DNA of 6,371 nt from a bacterium (GCA_021802795.1 JAJZRH010000033.1:1-6371), one strand, 5' to 3'. Shown: positions 1 to 5,527, counted from the first letter of the stretch. Translations and numbers: made by a program. The notes: generated by a model from the letters alone, not told the origin.

Positions 1-438
1 GAGCGCCTGTGCGGAAAGATCGCGGGACGGCGCGAACACGACTTCCGGCGGGCGCTCCCCTGCCGGCACCATAACCCTCCTGCCGAATATGCGCGCGAGT
101 TCGCGCGCGGCCTCGCGCACTTTCTCGTAGGCCGCGAGCCGGCGCTTCAAGTCTTCCACGTCCGCGTTCTCTTCTTCGGAGAGCGTGAGGTCGGGAATGA
201 GCGATTTTGATTTGATGAGGAGGAGCGTCGCCGCTATCTGGATGAAATTCGCGGTTTCCTCCACGGGGAACGCCTCCTGCGCGCGCACATGCTGTATGAA
301 ATCCTCGGTGATGTTCGCGAGCGCAAGGTCGTTCACCAGGAGCTTGCGCGCCTCAATGAGGTCGAGCAGGAGCTCGAACGGTCCTTCGTAGGAGTCGGTC
401 TTAATTGAGAAGCCTGTGCGCGGGGCTACGGTTTCCAT
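1..438 (-). CDS. scpA: Segregation and condensation protein A, N-terminal part (runs off left edge)
   Basis: ScpA is the kleisin subunit of the bacterial SMC-ScpAB condensin. It bridges the SMC heads and binds ScpB during chromosome compaction and segregation in the cytoplasm. The 146 visible residues carry the family's N-terminal hallmarks: an EGPFELLLDLIE block (about residues 18-29, compare EGPLDLLLxLI), an INxxxF-like helix with ITEDFIQHV (about 44-52), and the helix IQIAATLLLIKSKSLIP, followed by an acidic EEEN stretch. The frame is open to position 1, so the C-terminal winged-helix part lies outside. The ATG at 436-438 lies inside the last codons of pepA, whose stop is at 426-428. This 13-base overlap has no strong ribosome site (only a weak AGAG), so translation is probably coupled to pepA. 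scpB would be expected further left. Family assignment is confident; the coupling is inference. Confidence 0.93.
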   Translation of the reverse strand, partial: METVAPRTGFSIKTDSYEGPFELLLDLIEARKLLVNDLALANITEDFIQHVRAQEAFPVEETANFIQIAATLLLIKSKSLIPDLTLSEEENADVEDLKRRLAAYEKVREAARELARIFGRRVMVPAGERPPEVVFAPSRDLSAQAL

Positions 439-1841
439 TGCTCTATAAAGTGTATCAGGAGCCGCACCGGTTCTCCGGTCGCGCCTTTGGCGAGTTCATC
501 GCCCGGGGCGGCGGTCATGCGCGGGGCCATGTCTATATGCGCCCACGGGCAGTCCAGTTCTTTGGCGAATTGCCAAAGGAACATACCGCCGTCTATCGCG
601 CCGCCGTAACGGCTTGTGCTCCCTCCCGGCACGTTCTTGAGGTCGGCGAACGTGCCTTTTACGCGTTCTTCGTATTCGTCCCAGAGCGGGAGCCGCCAGA
701 CATAATCGCCGGACGCTTCGCCGCTCTCTTCTATCTTCTTTGCGAGCGCATCGTCGCGCGTAAGGAAAGCGTTTGCGTGCTCGCCGAGCGCTATCATCGC
801 CGCGCCGGTCAGGGTCGCGATGTCGATGACGGCCGCGGGTTTGAAGCGTTTCGCATACGTGAGCGCATCGGCGAGCACGAGCCGCCCTTCCGCATCGGTA
901 TCCAGCACCTCAATAGTCTTGCCGGAAAGCGACTTCAATATGTCGCCCGGGCGCACCGCATTGTTCCCCGGCATATTTTCGGCGGCGGGCAGGAGACCGA
1001 CGACGTTCCGTTTCAGCTTCAGCCGCGCGGCGAGCGCGACCGCATGTATGACCGATGCTGCGCCGGACATATCCATATGCATCTCATAAATGCTCGCGGA
1101 AGGCTTCAAGTTAAGTCCGCCGCTGTCAAACGTAATTCCCTTGCCGGCGAGAACGAGCGGTGCGCCCTTCCCGCCTTTATATTCCAGTACGGTGAACGTC
1201 GGCTCCTCGGTGGAGCCTTTTGCGACGCCGAGCAGGGCGCCCATGCCGAGCTTCTTCATTTCTTTTACGCCGAGCACGGTCACTTTCACCGGCAGGCCTT
1301 TCACCGCGTCCTTTGCCGCCTTTGCAAGCAGCATCGGCGTCATATCGCCGCCCGGCGTGTTTGCAAGGACGCGGCAGGCGTTGACCGCGCGCCCGATCTC
1401 CAGACCTTTGTCGGACGATTTCTTCACCTCCGGCGTCGGAGTGAAGACGAGCATCTCCTCGACCCCCGGCCAGCCGTCCTTTGGCTTCGTCTTAAAGTCG
1501 GTAAATTCGAAATTCGCCAATTCGAAGTTCTCTGACGCGATCTGCGAGATCCGTTCGGGCGTCATGCGTCCGCGTAGCGCCGCGAAGAGTTCAGGCGTCT
1601 GCCCAAACTGGAGAGCGAGTTTCTTTATCTTGTGGGTCTTCGCGGCATTGATGATCTCGCGACAGAGTATGCGGAATTTCCGCAGGTTCATTTCCTCCGG
1701 TTTGCCGATGCCGATCTCAAGCGTTTCCGTGCCCCCTTCCTTCACAAAGCGCTTTGCGCCTTTCGGTTGGTCGGTGAGGCGAATGCGCACGTAACCCTTC
1801 GGCGCGTTCTTGATGTCCCCCTTTTTAAGCGCGAGCTTCAT
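426..1841 (-). CDS. pepA: Leucyl aminopeptidase, family M17 (PepA-type)
   Basis: This is a cytosolic two-metal aminopeptidase that removes N-terminal residues from peptides, normally acting as a hexamer. The protein has 471 residues, against about 500 for E. coli PepA; the difference is in a shortened N-terminal domain (roughly residues 1-130). The C-terminal catalytic domain is complete. GKGITFDSGG gives K234 and D239, LKPS gives the catalytic K246, MHMDMSGAA gives D257, and the signature DTDAEGRLVLADAL gives D316, E318 and the catalytic R320. The spacings (5, 12, 23, 82, 84 from the first Lys) match those of E. coli PepA as I recall them, so all five metal ligands and both catalytic residues are present. 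The NTPGGDMTP block (171-179) is also typical. The ATG lies 3 bases after the aspS stop. A GAGGA ribosome site at 1849-1853, inside the last aspS codons, is spaced 7 bases from the ATG. It is the middle gene of an aspS-pepA-scpA operon. Confidence 0.95.
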   Translation of the reverse strand: MKLALKKGDIKNAPKGYVRIRLTDQPKGAKRFVKEGGTETLEIGIGKPEEMNLRKFRILCREIINAAKTHKIKKLALQFGQTPELFAALRGRMTPERISQIASENFELANFEFTDFKTKPKDGWPGVEEMLVFTPTPEVKKSSDKGLEIGRAVNACRVLANTPGGDMTPMLLAKAAKDAVKGLPVKVTVLGVKEMKKLGMGALLGVAKGSTEEPTFTVLEYKGGKGAPLVLAGKGITFDSGGLNLKPSASIYEMHMDMSGAASVIHAVALAARLKLKRNVVGLLPAAENMPGNNAVRPGDILKSLSGKTIEVLDTDAEGRLVLADALTYAKRFKPAAVIDIATLTGAAMIALGEHANAFLTRDDALAKKIEESGEASGDYVWRLPLWDEYEERVKGTFADLKNVPGGSTSRYGGAIDGGMFLWQFAKELDCPWAHIDMAPRMTAAPGDELAKGATGEPVRLLIHFIEQWKP

Positions 1842-1844
1842 TGG

Positions 1845-3197
1845 TTATTCCTCGACAATGTCCGCCGTGTGCGCGGAGAGGAGTTGGTCGATGCGGTTGA
1901 TGTCGCGCGGGAAGAGCGTCGCCTCCTTCACGTTCGCAAGGCCGAGCATCTTTTGCGTGAGGCGCTCAAGTCCCATGCCCCAGCCCCCGTGCGGCGGCAT
2001 GCCGTATTTGAACGCCTGCAGGTAGTATGAGAATTTCTCCGGGTCGAGCCCCTTCATCTTGATACCCTCGATGAGGTTCTCGTAGTTGTGGCGGCGCTGG
2101 CCGCCGGTCGTTATCTCTACGCCGCGGAACAAGAGGTCAAAGCTCCGCGTGTAGCCCGGGTCTTCCGGATCTTCAAAGGTGTACATCGGCCGCTTGGCGA
2201 CCGGGTAGTGTGTGATGAACATATAGTCGCTTCCGTGTTCGCGGAGCGCCCATTCGGAAAGCCAGCGTTCGTCTTCGGGTTCCAGGTCCGGCTCGTTGCG
2301 GTTATCACGGCCGGTCTCTTTGTAGATGAGTTCCAGCGCTTCGCGGAGCTTCATCGTCGGGAATTTCTCCGGCGCTTTCGGCAGGGTCGCGCCGAGGAGC
2401 TTGAATTCTCCCGCGCAGTTCATCTCCAACTGCTTGATGAGTGCATGCATGAGGCGCGTCTCCAGGTTCATCAGGTCGCGGTGATCCGTAATGAAGCCCA
2501 TCTCGGCGTCCATGGAAGTATATTCGTTCAAGTGCCGGGTCGTGGAGTGTTTCTCCGCGCGGTACACGTTGCCGATGGCGTACACGCGCTCCAGCACGCC
2601 GACCATGATCTGCTTATAGAACTGCGGCGAGGTGCCGAGGTGCGCGACCTTGTCGTTGAAGTACGGCACCGAGAACACGTTCGCACCGCCTTCGGCGTCG
2701 TCGCCGATGAGCTTGGGCGCCTGGAACTCGGTAAAGCCTTCCAGATTGAGGAATGCGCGGTATGCGTTCGCTATTTCCGCCTGCACGCGGAATATCGCGC
2801 GCGCCTTCTCGCCGCGGAGCGTGAGCGGGAGATAGTCCAGGTAGGTATCCAAATTGACGTCAGCGTCCTTCTCAAACGGCAGTTCCTGCGCCTCGGCAAG
2901 TACTTCTATCGCGACAGCTTCCAGTTCCAAATTCCCGTTGACGCCTTCGGCGCGCATTTTTTCCGGGCGTTCGTTCACGATGCCTTCAATGCGGACGACC
3001 CATTCGGGGCGGAGCGTTTGTGCGGCGGCGACGGCCTCGGGGTGGTTCGGCAGGCAGACGCACTGCACTTTGCCCGAGCGGTCGCGGATGTCCAGGAACA
3101 CGAGCTTCCCGTGGTCGCGGCGCACATCCACGGAGCCGCTAATGCTGACCGTCTTCCCTATCTGGCCGCCCAGGTTCACGATAGTCGTTCGTTCCAT
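1845..3197 (-). CDS. aspS: Aspartyl-tRNA synthetase, archaeal-type (possibly non-discriminating)
   Basis: A class IIb synthetase that charges tRNA(Asp), and perhaps tRNA(Asn). With the start chosen here it has 450 residues. An N-terminal OB-fold anticodon domain (about 8-100, with GSVDVRRDHG and FLDIRDRSG) precedes the catalytic domain. Motif 2 is YRAEKHSTTRHLNE (R213, E215), then come FRGVEITTGGQ and motif 3 GWGMGLERL (R412). It lacks the ~100-residue GAD insertion of ordinary bacterial AspRS, and PPHGGWG plus TTGGQ are AspRS rather than AsnRS features. An in-frame ATG at 3216-3218 would add 7 residues. I prefer 3195-3197 because MERT matches the usual family start and because the longer start would fall inside the base of the hairpin at 3218-3242. 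No Shine-Dalgarno precedes the preferred start, and a TGC-TATTTT extended -10 lies 9 bases before it, suggesting a near-leaderless message. First gene of the operon with pepA and scpA. Dual tRNA specificity is inference; no gatCAB genes are in view. Confidence 0.93.
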   Translation of the reverse strand: MERTTIVNLGGQIGKTVSISGSVDVRRDHGKLVFLDIRDRSGKVQCVCLPNHPEAVAAAQTLRPEWVVRIEGIVNERPEKMRAEGVNGNLELEAVAIEVLAEAQELPFEKDADVNLDTYLDYLPLTLRGEKARAIFRVQAEIANAYRAFLNLEGFTEFQAPKLIGDDAEGGANVFSVPYFNDKVAHLGTSPQFYKQIMVGVLERVYAIGNVYRAEKHSTTRHLNEYTSMDAEMGFITDHRDLMNLETRLMHALIKQLEMNCAGEFKLLGATLPKAPEKFPTMKLREALELIYKETGRDNRNEPDLEPEDERWLSEWALREHGSDYMFITHYPVAKRPMYTFEDPEDPGYTRSFDLLFRGVEITTGGQRRHNYENLIEGIKMKGLDPEKFSYYLQAFKYGMPPHGGWGMGLERLTQKMLGLANVKEATLFPRDINRIDQLLSAHTADIVEE

Positions 3198-3206
3198 ATA
3201 GCGTAT

Positions 3207-3215
3207 AAAATAGCA
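3207..3215 (-). promoter_or_regulatory. Candidate extended -10 promoter element for aspS operon
   Basis: On the minus strand this reads TGC-TATTTT, an extended -10 (TGn plus a 4/6 match to TATAAT). It lies 9 bases before the preferred aspS ATG. No convincing -35 box sits 16-18 bases upstream; that position falls in the hairpin stem. If used, transcription would start only 3-4 bases before the ATG, which fits the absence of a ribosome site. The call rests on motif matching alone. Confidence 0.4.
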
Positions 3216-3217
3216 CA

Positions 3218-3242
3218 CCCCGCGACAAAAATCGTCGCGGGG
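3218..3242 (-). terminator. Hairpin downstream of the M19 gene, probable weak intrinsic terminator
   Basis: A perfect 9-base inverted repeat, CCCCGCGAC / GTCGCGGGG, has a 7-base loop and begins 15 bases after the stop codon of the M19 gene. On the minus strand it is followed by TGTGCTATTTTATA. That is T-rich but not a clean T-run, so termination may be incomplete. The stem is strong and sits in the only gap between the M19 gene and aspS, so it probably insulates the two units. The plus-strand side is followed by GC-rich sequence, so it is not a plus-strand terminator. Confidence 0.6.
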
Positions 3243-3257
3243 CGGGTGCCGGTTTCC

Positions 3258-4250
3258 TTATACCGGCGGCAGTGAAAGATCGAGAAAGTTCCTGAAGTTG
3301 GCGCCGAGCACGCCCGGATCGGACTTGAGCACCAATTCCATGTGCGGGCTGTGCTCAATCACCTTGAACATATTGGCGCCGTGCTTGATGAGCTCGGGCG
3401 GGCGATCCGGGAAAAATTCCCCGAAACTTCCGCCGGTCTTGAGCATCTCCTGCATCCGCTTGAAGTTCGCCCCGGCCTCCTCCATCGTCATGCTGATGTG
3501 GGGACAATCCGAGCCGATGCCCACCTTGCCTTTGCCCATGACGCTGATGGCGCATTCGGCGTGGCGCGCCATACGCTCTAAGGGATTGTTGTTCTTTGTG
3601 CCGAGGTAGAAACTGATCCCCGGCATCCCGGCGTAATCGATCGCTTTCAGGATCTCATCCGGCAGGTTCCGCGGGTGCGGGCATGCCGAGTAACAACCCG
3701 AATGCGTGGCGACGACCCATATCGGCAGATTCCTCTGACGAATGAATTCCATCGCTTCGAACATCGTGAAATGCCCGGCGTGCGACAGGTCAAGCGTGAT
3801 GCCGACCTGAGCCATCCATTCGATCACCTTTTTGCCGTAAACGGTCAGCCGGTCATCGACCCTTTCGCTTAGGAAGCCGCCGCCGTATTCAGTGGCGGCG
3901 TCATACGCAAGCGACATGAACTTCACGCCGCGATGCTTCAGCGTCCACAAGTCCGCCAGCGTCAGGTGTTCGGGCGCGTTCTGCAGTCCGAACAACACAC
4001 CGATGCTTGCAGCCCTATCCAGATCCTCTCGTATGCGCACTTCGTATACGTTCGGATTGGCGAGGACGGTTTTTTTGAAGTCATCGTGTTCTTTGATGAC
4101 TTCGCCGAGATCGCGGACGAACGGCTTGGCGCTCGTGAGTTGCGCGAGCTTGAGGCGCGGGCGGCTGCCGAGAGCGAACTTTGGGGGTTGCCCCGGCAGG
4201 GCGAAGAACGCCATGGAATCGGCGTAGAAACTTTCTTTGGGAAGAGCCAT
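3258..4250 (-). CDS. M19 (membrane/renal dipeptidase-like) family protein with altered metal site
   Basis: A 330-residue protein of the M19 metallo-dipeptidase / amidohydrolase-like TIM barrel family, which usually hydrolyses dipeptides with two zinc ions. The second half is clearly M19: LDLSHAG (H157), VVATHSGCYSACPHPRNLPDE (H183, R194) and VGIGSDC (D248) match human DPEP1 H198, H219, R230 and D288 as I recall its numbering. The first half is not canonical. The HxD motif is replaced by M13-A-F15 within YADSMAF, the bridging Glu by Q90 in FGLQN, and the substrate-binding His by Y116 in MSLAYD. No signal peptide or membrane segment is visible, so it is probably cytosolic. The ATG is well supported by GGAGG at 4256-4260, spaced 5 bases. 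The gene has its own promoter upstream and a hairpin downstream, so it looks monocistronic. The fold is confident; the activity is unknown. It could be a one-metal enzyme, an enzyme with other chemistry, or a non-catalytic binding protein. Confidence 0.85.
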   Translation of the reverse strand: MALPKESFYADSMAFFALPGQPPKFALGSRPRLKLAQLTSAKPFVRDLGEVIKEHDDFKKTVLANPNVYEVRIREDLDRAASIGVLFGLQNAPEHLTLADLWTLKHRGVKFMSLAYDAATEYGGGFLSERVDDRLTVYGKKVIEWMAQVGITLDLSHAGHFTMFEAMEFIRQRNLPIWVVATHSGCYSACPHPRNLPDEILKAIDYAGMPGISFYLGTKNNNPLERMARHAECAISVMGKGKVGIGSDCPHISMTMEEAGANFKRMQEMLKTGGSFGEFFPDRPPELIKHGANMFKVIEHSPHMELVLKSDPGVLGANFRNFLDLSLPPV

Positions 4251-4275
4251 CTAAACCTCCTGTGTGGTTTGGGGT

Positions 4276-4288
4276 CCCGGGAACCGGG
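4276..4288 (-). other. Small GC-rich hairpin in the M19 gene leader
   Basis: CCCGG-GAA-CCGGG can form a 5-base stem with a 3-base loop. It lies in the predicted 5' leader, just downstream of the likely transcription start and 15 bases before the GGAGG ribosome site. It could stabilise the message 5' end. It is too short to call a riboswitch, and no T-run follows, so it is not a terminator. Confidence 0.3.
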
Positions 4289-4297
4289 CTGGCTACA

Positions 4298-4325
4298 ATA
4301 CTAGCAGATTTTATCTAAAAGTCAA
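4298..4325 (-). promoter_or_regulatory. Promoter for the M19 gene
   Basis: On the minus strand TTGACT (4325-4320; 5/6 to TTGACA) is followed after 16 bases by TAGTAT (4303-4298; 4/6 to TATAAT). A TGC immediately before the -10 makes it an extended -10. The predicted start near 4291 leaves a ~40-base leader ending in a strong GGAGG. The -35 begins only 6 bases after the trpS stop codon, so the M19 gene has its own promoter even though no terminator separates it from trpS. Confidence 0.65.
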
Positions 4326-4331
4326 GAACCT

Positions 4332-5291
4332 CTAGGCGACGCCGATAGCGCGGCGTACCTGCTCCATTTTTGTCTCGCTTATGGCGCGTGCCTCTCCCTT
4401 CCCTTTTGCGAGCACTTCGTCCACGATGGCGGAGTCCTGTTTGAACTCCTCATATTTTGTGCGCATCGGTGCGAGGTAACGGTCCAAGTCTTCAATGAGC
4501 GTCTCCTTCAGCGCCTTGTAATTGCCGCGGTGTTCGGCATAGAGCGCATCCAAATTCACCTCGCTCCGGAAGAGCCGGTGGATGCGGTACACATTCTCCG
4601 GGCGTTCGCCGGAAGAGTCGGTGACGATGCCCATCACCGCTTTTGTAAGTTCCTCGCGCGTGCCGAAGAGCGGGATGACATTCCCGTGGCTCTTGCTCAT
4701 CTTCTGGCCGTCTGTGCCGGGCACCACCGCGACCTCCGGCATTATGTACGGCTCCGGCAGTGTGAACACATCCGTCTTGTAGGTGCGGTTGAATTTCTCC
4801 GCCGTATCGCGCGCTATCTCTATATGCTGTTTCTGATCAGCCCCTACCGGCACGACTTTCGCATCGTAAAGGAGTATGTCGGCCGCCATCAGCATCGGGT
4901 AGTTGAAGGTTCCGACATTTATCTCTTTATTCTTCGCCTCCGCATCTTTGAACGCATGCGCGCGCATGAGGTACGGCATTGTGGTGATGGTGTCAAAAAT
5001 CCATGCGAGTTCCGTGTGCGCGGGCACATCCGACTGTTTGAAAAAAACGACATCGTCCGGATTGAGGCCGATGGCGAGGTACGCCATCACGAGCTCGCGG
5101 GTGCGGCGCTTCATCTCTTCCGCGTCCTGCATGGTATTGAGGGCGTGGTAGTCGGCAACGAAAATGAAGGGCTTGTATTTCCCCTCTTTGGTCAGCTCCA
5201 CCAGCTGGCGCATCGCGCCGAAGTAGTTGCCGATATGCAGGTCGCCGGTCGGTTTGACGCCGGAAACGAGGACGGGTTTATCGTTCGTCAT
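4332..5291 (-). CDS. trpS: Tryptophanyl-tRNA synthetase
   Basis: A class Ic synthetase that activates tryptophan and charges tRNA(Trp) as a homodimer in the cytosol. It has 319 residues, close to the normal bacterial length. The order of motifs is standard: SGVKPTGDLHIGNYFG with the HIGH-equivalent HIGN (19-22), VADYHAL (45-51), YPMLMAADILLY (131-142), VPVGADQKQHIE (147-158) and an exact KMSKS (197-201). The frame is open upstream to an ATG at 5430-5432, but those 47 extra residues have no TrpRS character and overlap the plus-strand small gene. The ATG at 5289-5291 starts right before the conserved KPVLVSG block. No Shine-Dalgarno is present there; instead TGG-TATCGT lies 7 bases upstream, so the message is probably leaderless. 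The M19 gene follows after 81 bases, with its own promoter and no clear terminator between them. Confidence 0.95.
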   Translation of the reverse strand: MTNDKPVLVSGVKPTGDLHIGNYFGAMRQLVELTKEGKYKPFIFVADYHALNTMQDAEEMKRRTRELVMAYLAIGLNPDDVVFFKQSDVPAHTELAWIFDTITTMPYLMRAHAFKDAEAKNKEINVGTFNYPMLMAADILLYDAKVVPVGADQKQHIEIARDTAEKFNRTYKTDVFTLPEPYIMPEVAVVPGTDGQKMSKSHGNVIPLFGTREELTKAVMGIVTDSSGERPENVYRIHRLFRSEVNLDALYAEHRGNYKALKETLIEDLDRYLAPMRTKYEEFKQDSAIVDEVLAKGKGEARAISETKMEQVRRAIGVA

Positions 5292-5298
5292 GAGTTGT

Positions 5299-5327
5299 AC
5301 GATACCACACGTTGACAGACTCCTCAC
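5299..5327 (-). promoter_or_regulatory. Candidate trpS promoter, extended -10, leaderless start
   Basis: On the minus strand an extended -10, TGG-TATCGT (plus positions 5307-5299; hexamer 4/6), ends 7 bases before the trpS ATG. A weak -35, GTGAGG (5327-5322; 3/6), lies 17 bases upstream. The spacing puts the transcription start at or within a base or two of the A of the ATG. It overlaps the promoter predicted for the opposite-strand small gene. Confidence 0.45.
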
Positions 5328-5339
5328 GGGCGCTACGGT
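5312..5339 (+). promoter_or_regulatory. Candidate promoter for the 46-codon plus-strand gene
   Basis: A perfect -35 box TTGACA (5312-5317) is followed after 16 bases by TACGGT (5334-5339; 3/6, with the conserved TA...T). The transcription start would fall near 5346, giving a ~30-base leader with two Shine-Dalgarno sequences. The -35 is convincing and the -10 is poor, so the promoter may be weak or need an activator. Its -35 lies within the spacer of the divergent trpS promoter. Confidence 0.5.
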
Positions 5340-5361
5340 GAAGGCTGGAGGAGCAACCGTA
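5334..5361. repeat. Short inverted repeat over the -10 and leader of the small gene
   Basis: TACGGT (5334-5339) and ACCGTA (5356-5361) are exact 6-base inverted copies, 16 bases apart centre-gap. One arm is the -10 hexamer itself and the repeat encloses the first ribosome-site-like GGAGGAG. It could be an operator or a leader stem, but a 6-base match can occur by chance. Confidence 0.25.
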
Positions 5362-5366
5362 CTAAC

Positions 5367-5371
5367 GGAGG
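5367..5371 (+). promoter_or_regulatory. Ribosome binding site that fixes the small gene start
   Basis: GGAGG lies 4 bases before the ATG at 5376-5378, a strong match with slightly short spacing. A second purine-rich match, GGAGGAG, lies at 5347-5353 but has no start codon at a usable distance. The site is the main evidence that the short plus-strand frame is translated. Confidence 0.6.
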
Positions 5372-5375
5372 CCCC

Positions 5376-5516
5376 ATGTACCGAGATGAGCTTGAAGAAA
5401 TGAATGACTTGAACAAGGCGTTTATGGACCAAGCGGTGAAAAATGTGATCTTCCTTTTGTTATGTCCGTACATCGCCTACTCGATCTGGGCTCTCGCCCT
5501 CCCCCGCAAGCAGTAG
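5376..5516 (+). CDS. Small single-pass membrane protein, 46 residues, unknown function
   Basis: The frame starts MYRDELEEMN and ends ALPRKQ before TAG. I do not recognise it. The first ~22 residues are strongly polar and acidic (six D/E against three K/R), probably an amphipathic or helical segment. Residues 24-42 are a continuous hydrophobic stretch rich in I, L, F, A, Y and W, fitting one transmembrane helix with a Pro at 31. The tail RKQ is basic. By the positive-inside rule the C-terminus may face the cytoplasm, but K22 weakens this. The case for a real gene is contextual: TTGACA promoter, GGAGG ribosome site, and an intrinsic terminator whose stem begins in the last codons and whose T-run begins 6 bases after the stop. 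It is divergent from trpS, 84 bases from its ATG, and convergent with pyrD, leaving 9 bases between the two stops. Alternatively the unit could be a ~180-base regulatory RNA. Confidence 0.65.
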   Translation: MYRDELEEMNDLNKAFMDQAVKNVIFLLLCPYIAYSIWALALPRKQ

Positions 5517-5527
5517 CGGGGGTTTTT
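5501..5527 (+). terminator. Intrinsic terminator of the small plus-strand gene
   Basis: A perfect 7-base stem, CCCCCGC (5501-5507) with GCGGGGG (5516-5522), has an 8-base loop and is followed directly by TTTTT (5523-5527). This is the classic rho-independent form for plus-strand transcripts. The left arm codes for the last residues of the small protein and the stop codon lies at the loop/right-arm border. On the minus strand the hairpin is followed by AGGGCG without a T-run, so it should not efficiently stop pyrD transcripts. Confidence 0.88.

Noticed and set aside
88..120. CG-rich GCGCGC alternating stretch
   Set aside because: It is ordinary coding sequence of scpA (helix rich in Ala, Arg, Glu) in a GC-rich genome; not a structured repeat.
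1504..1529. Direct repeat AATTCGA within pepA
   Set aside because: It encodes the local ENFELANFEF stretch in frame. Two copies of 7 bases in coding DNA are not evidence of a mobile or regulatory repeat.
405..1535. Long plus-strand open frame (376 codons) opposite pepA
   Set aside because: It is antisense to a complete M17 aminopeptidase with intact catalytic motifs. Its product is Arg/His/Cys-rich with no recognisable domain, as expected for a shadow frame in GC-rich DNA.
3198..3218. 7-residue extension of AspS (MCYFIRY) from the ATG at 3216-3218
   Set aside because: That ATG overlaps the base of the strong hairpin and the -10-like element, and MERT at 3197 is the typical family start.
2088..3275. 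Long plus-strand open frame (395 codons) opposite aspS
   Set aside because: Same reasoning: it mirrors the real aspS, shows no domain, and is explained by GC-biased third positions suppressing stops on the other strand.
4233..4250. Possible truncation or frameshift at the M19 N-terminus that would explain the missing HxD motif
   Set aside because: The ATG has a perfect GGAGG and a promoter directly upstream, and YADSMAF aligns with the xADxHxD strand without a gap. The residues are substituted, not cut off.
4251..4331. Riboswitch or T-box between trpS and the M19 gene
   Set aside because: The 81-base gap holds a promoter, one 5-base-pair hairpin and a ribosome site. There is no room or motif for a T-box or known riboswitch, and no terminator/antiterminator pair.
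4530..5315. Plus-strand open frame (261 codons) opposite trpS
   Set aside because: Shadow of trpS with low-complexity RHR/VGRH composition and no upstream ribosome site.
5292..5432. 47-residue N-terminal extension of TrpS from the ATG at 5430-5432
   Set aside because: The extension has no similarity to TrpRS, overlaps the promoter and most of the plus-strand small gene, and the conserved domain begins right after the ATG at 5289-5291.
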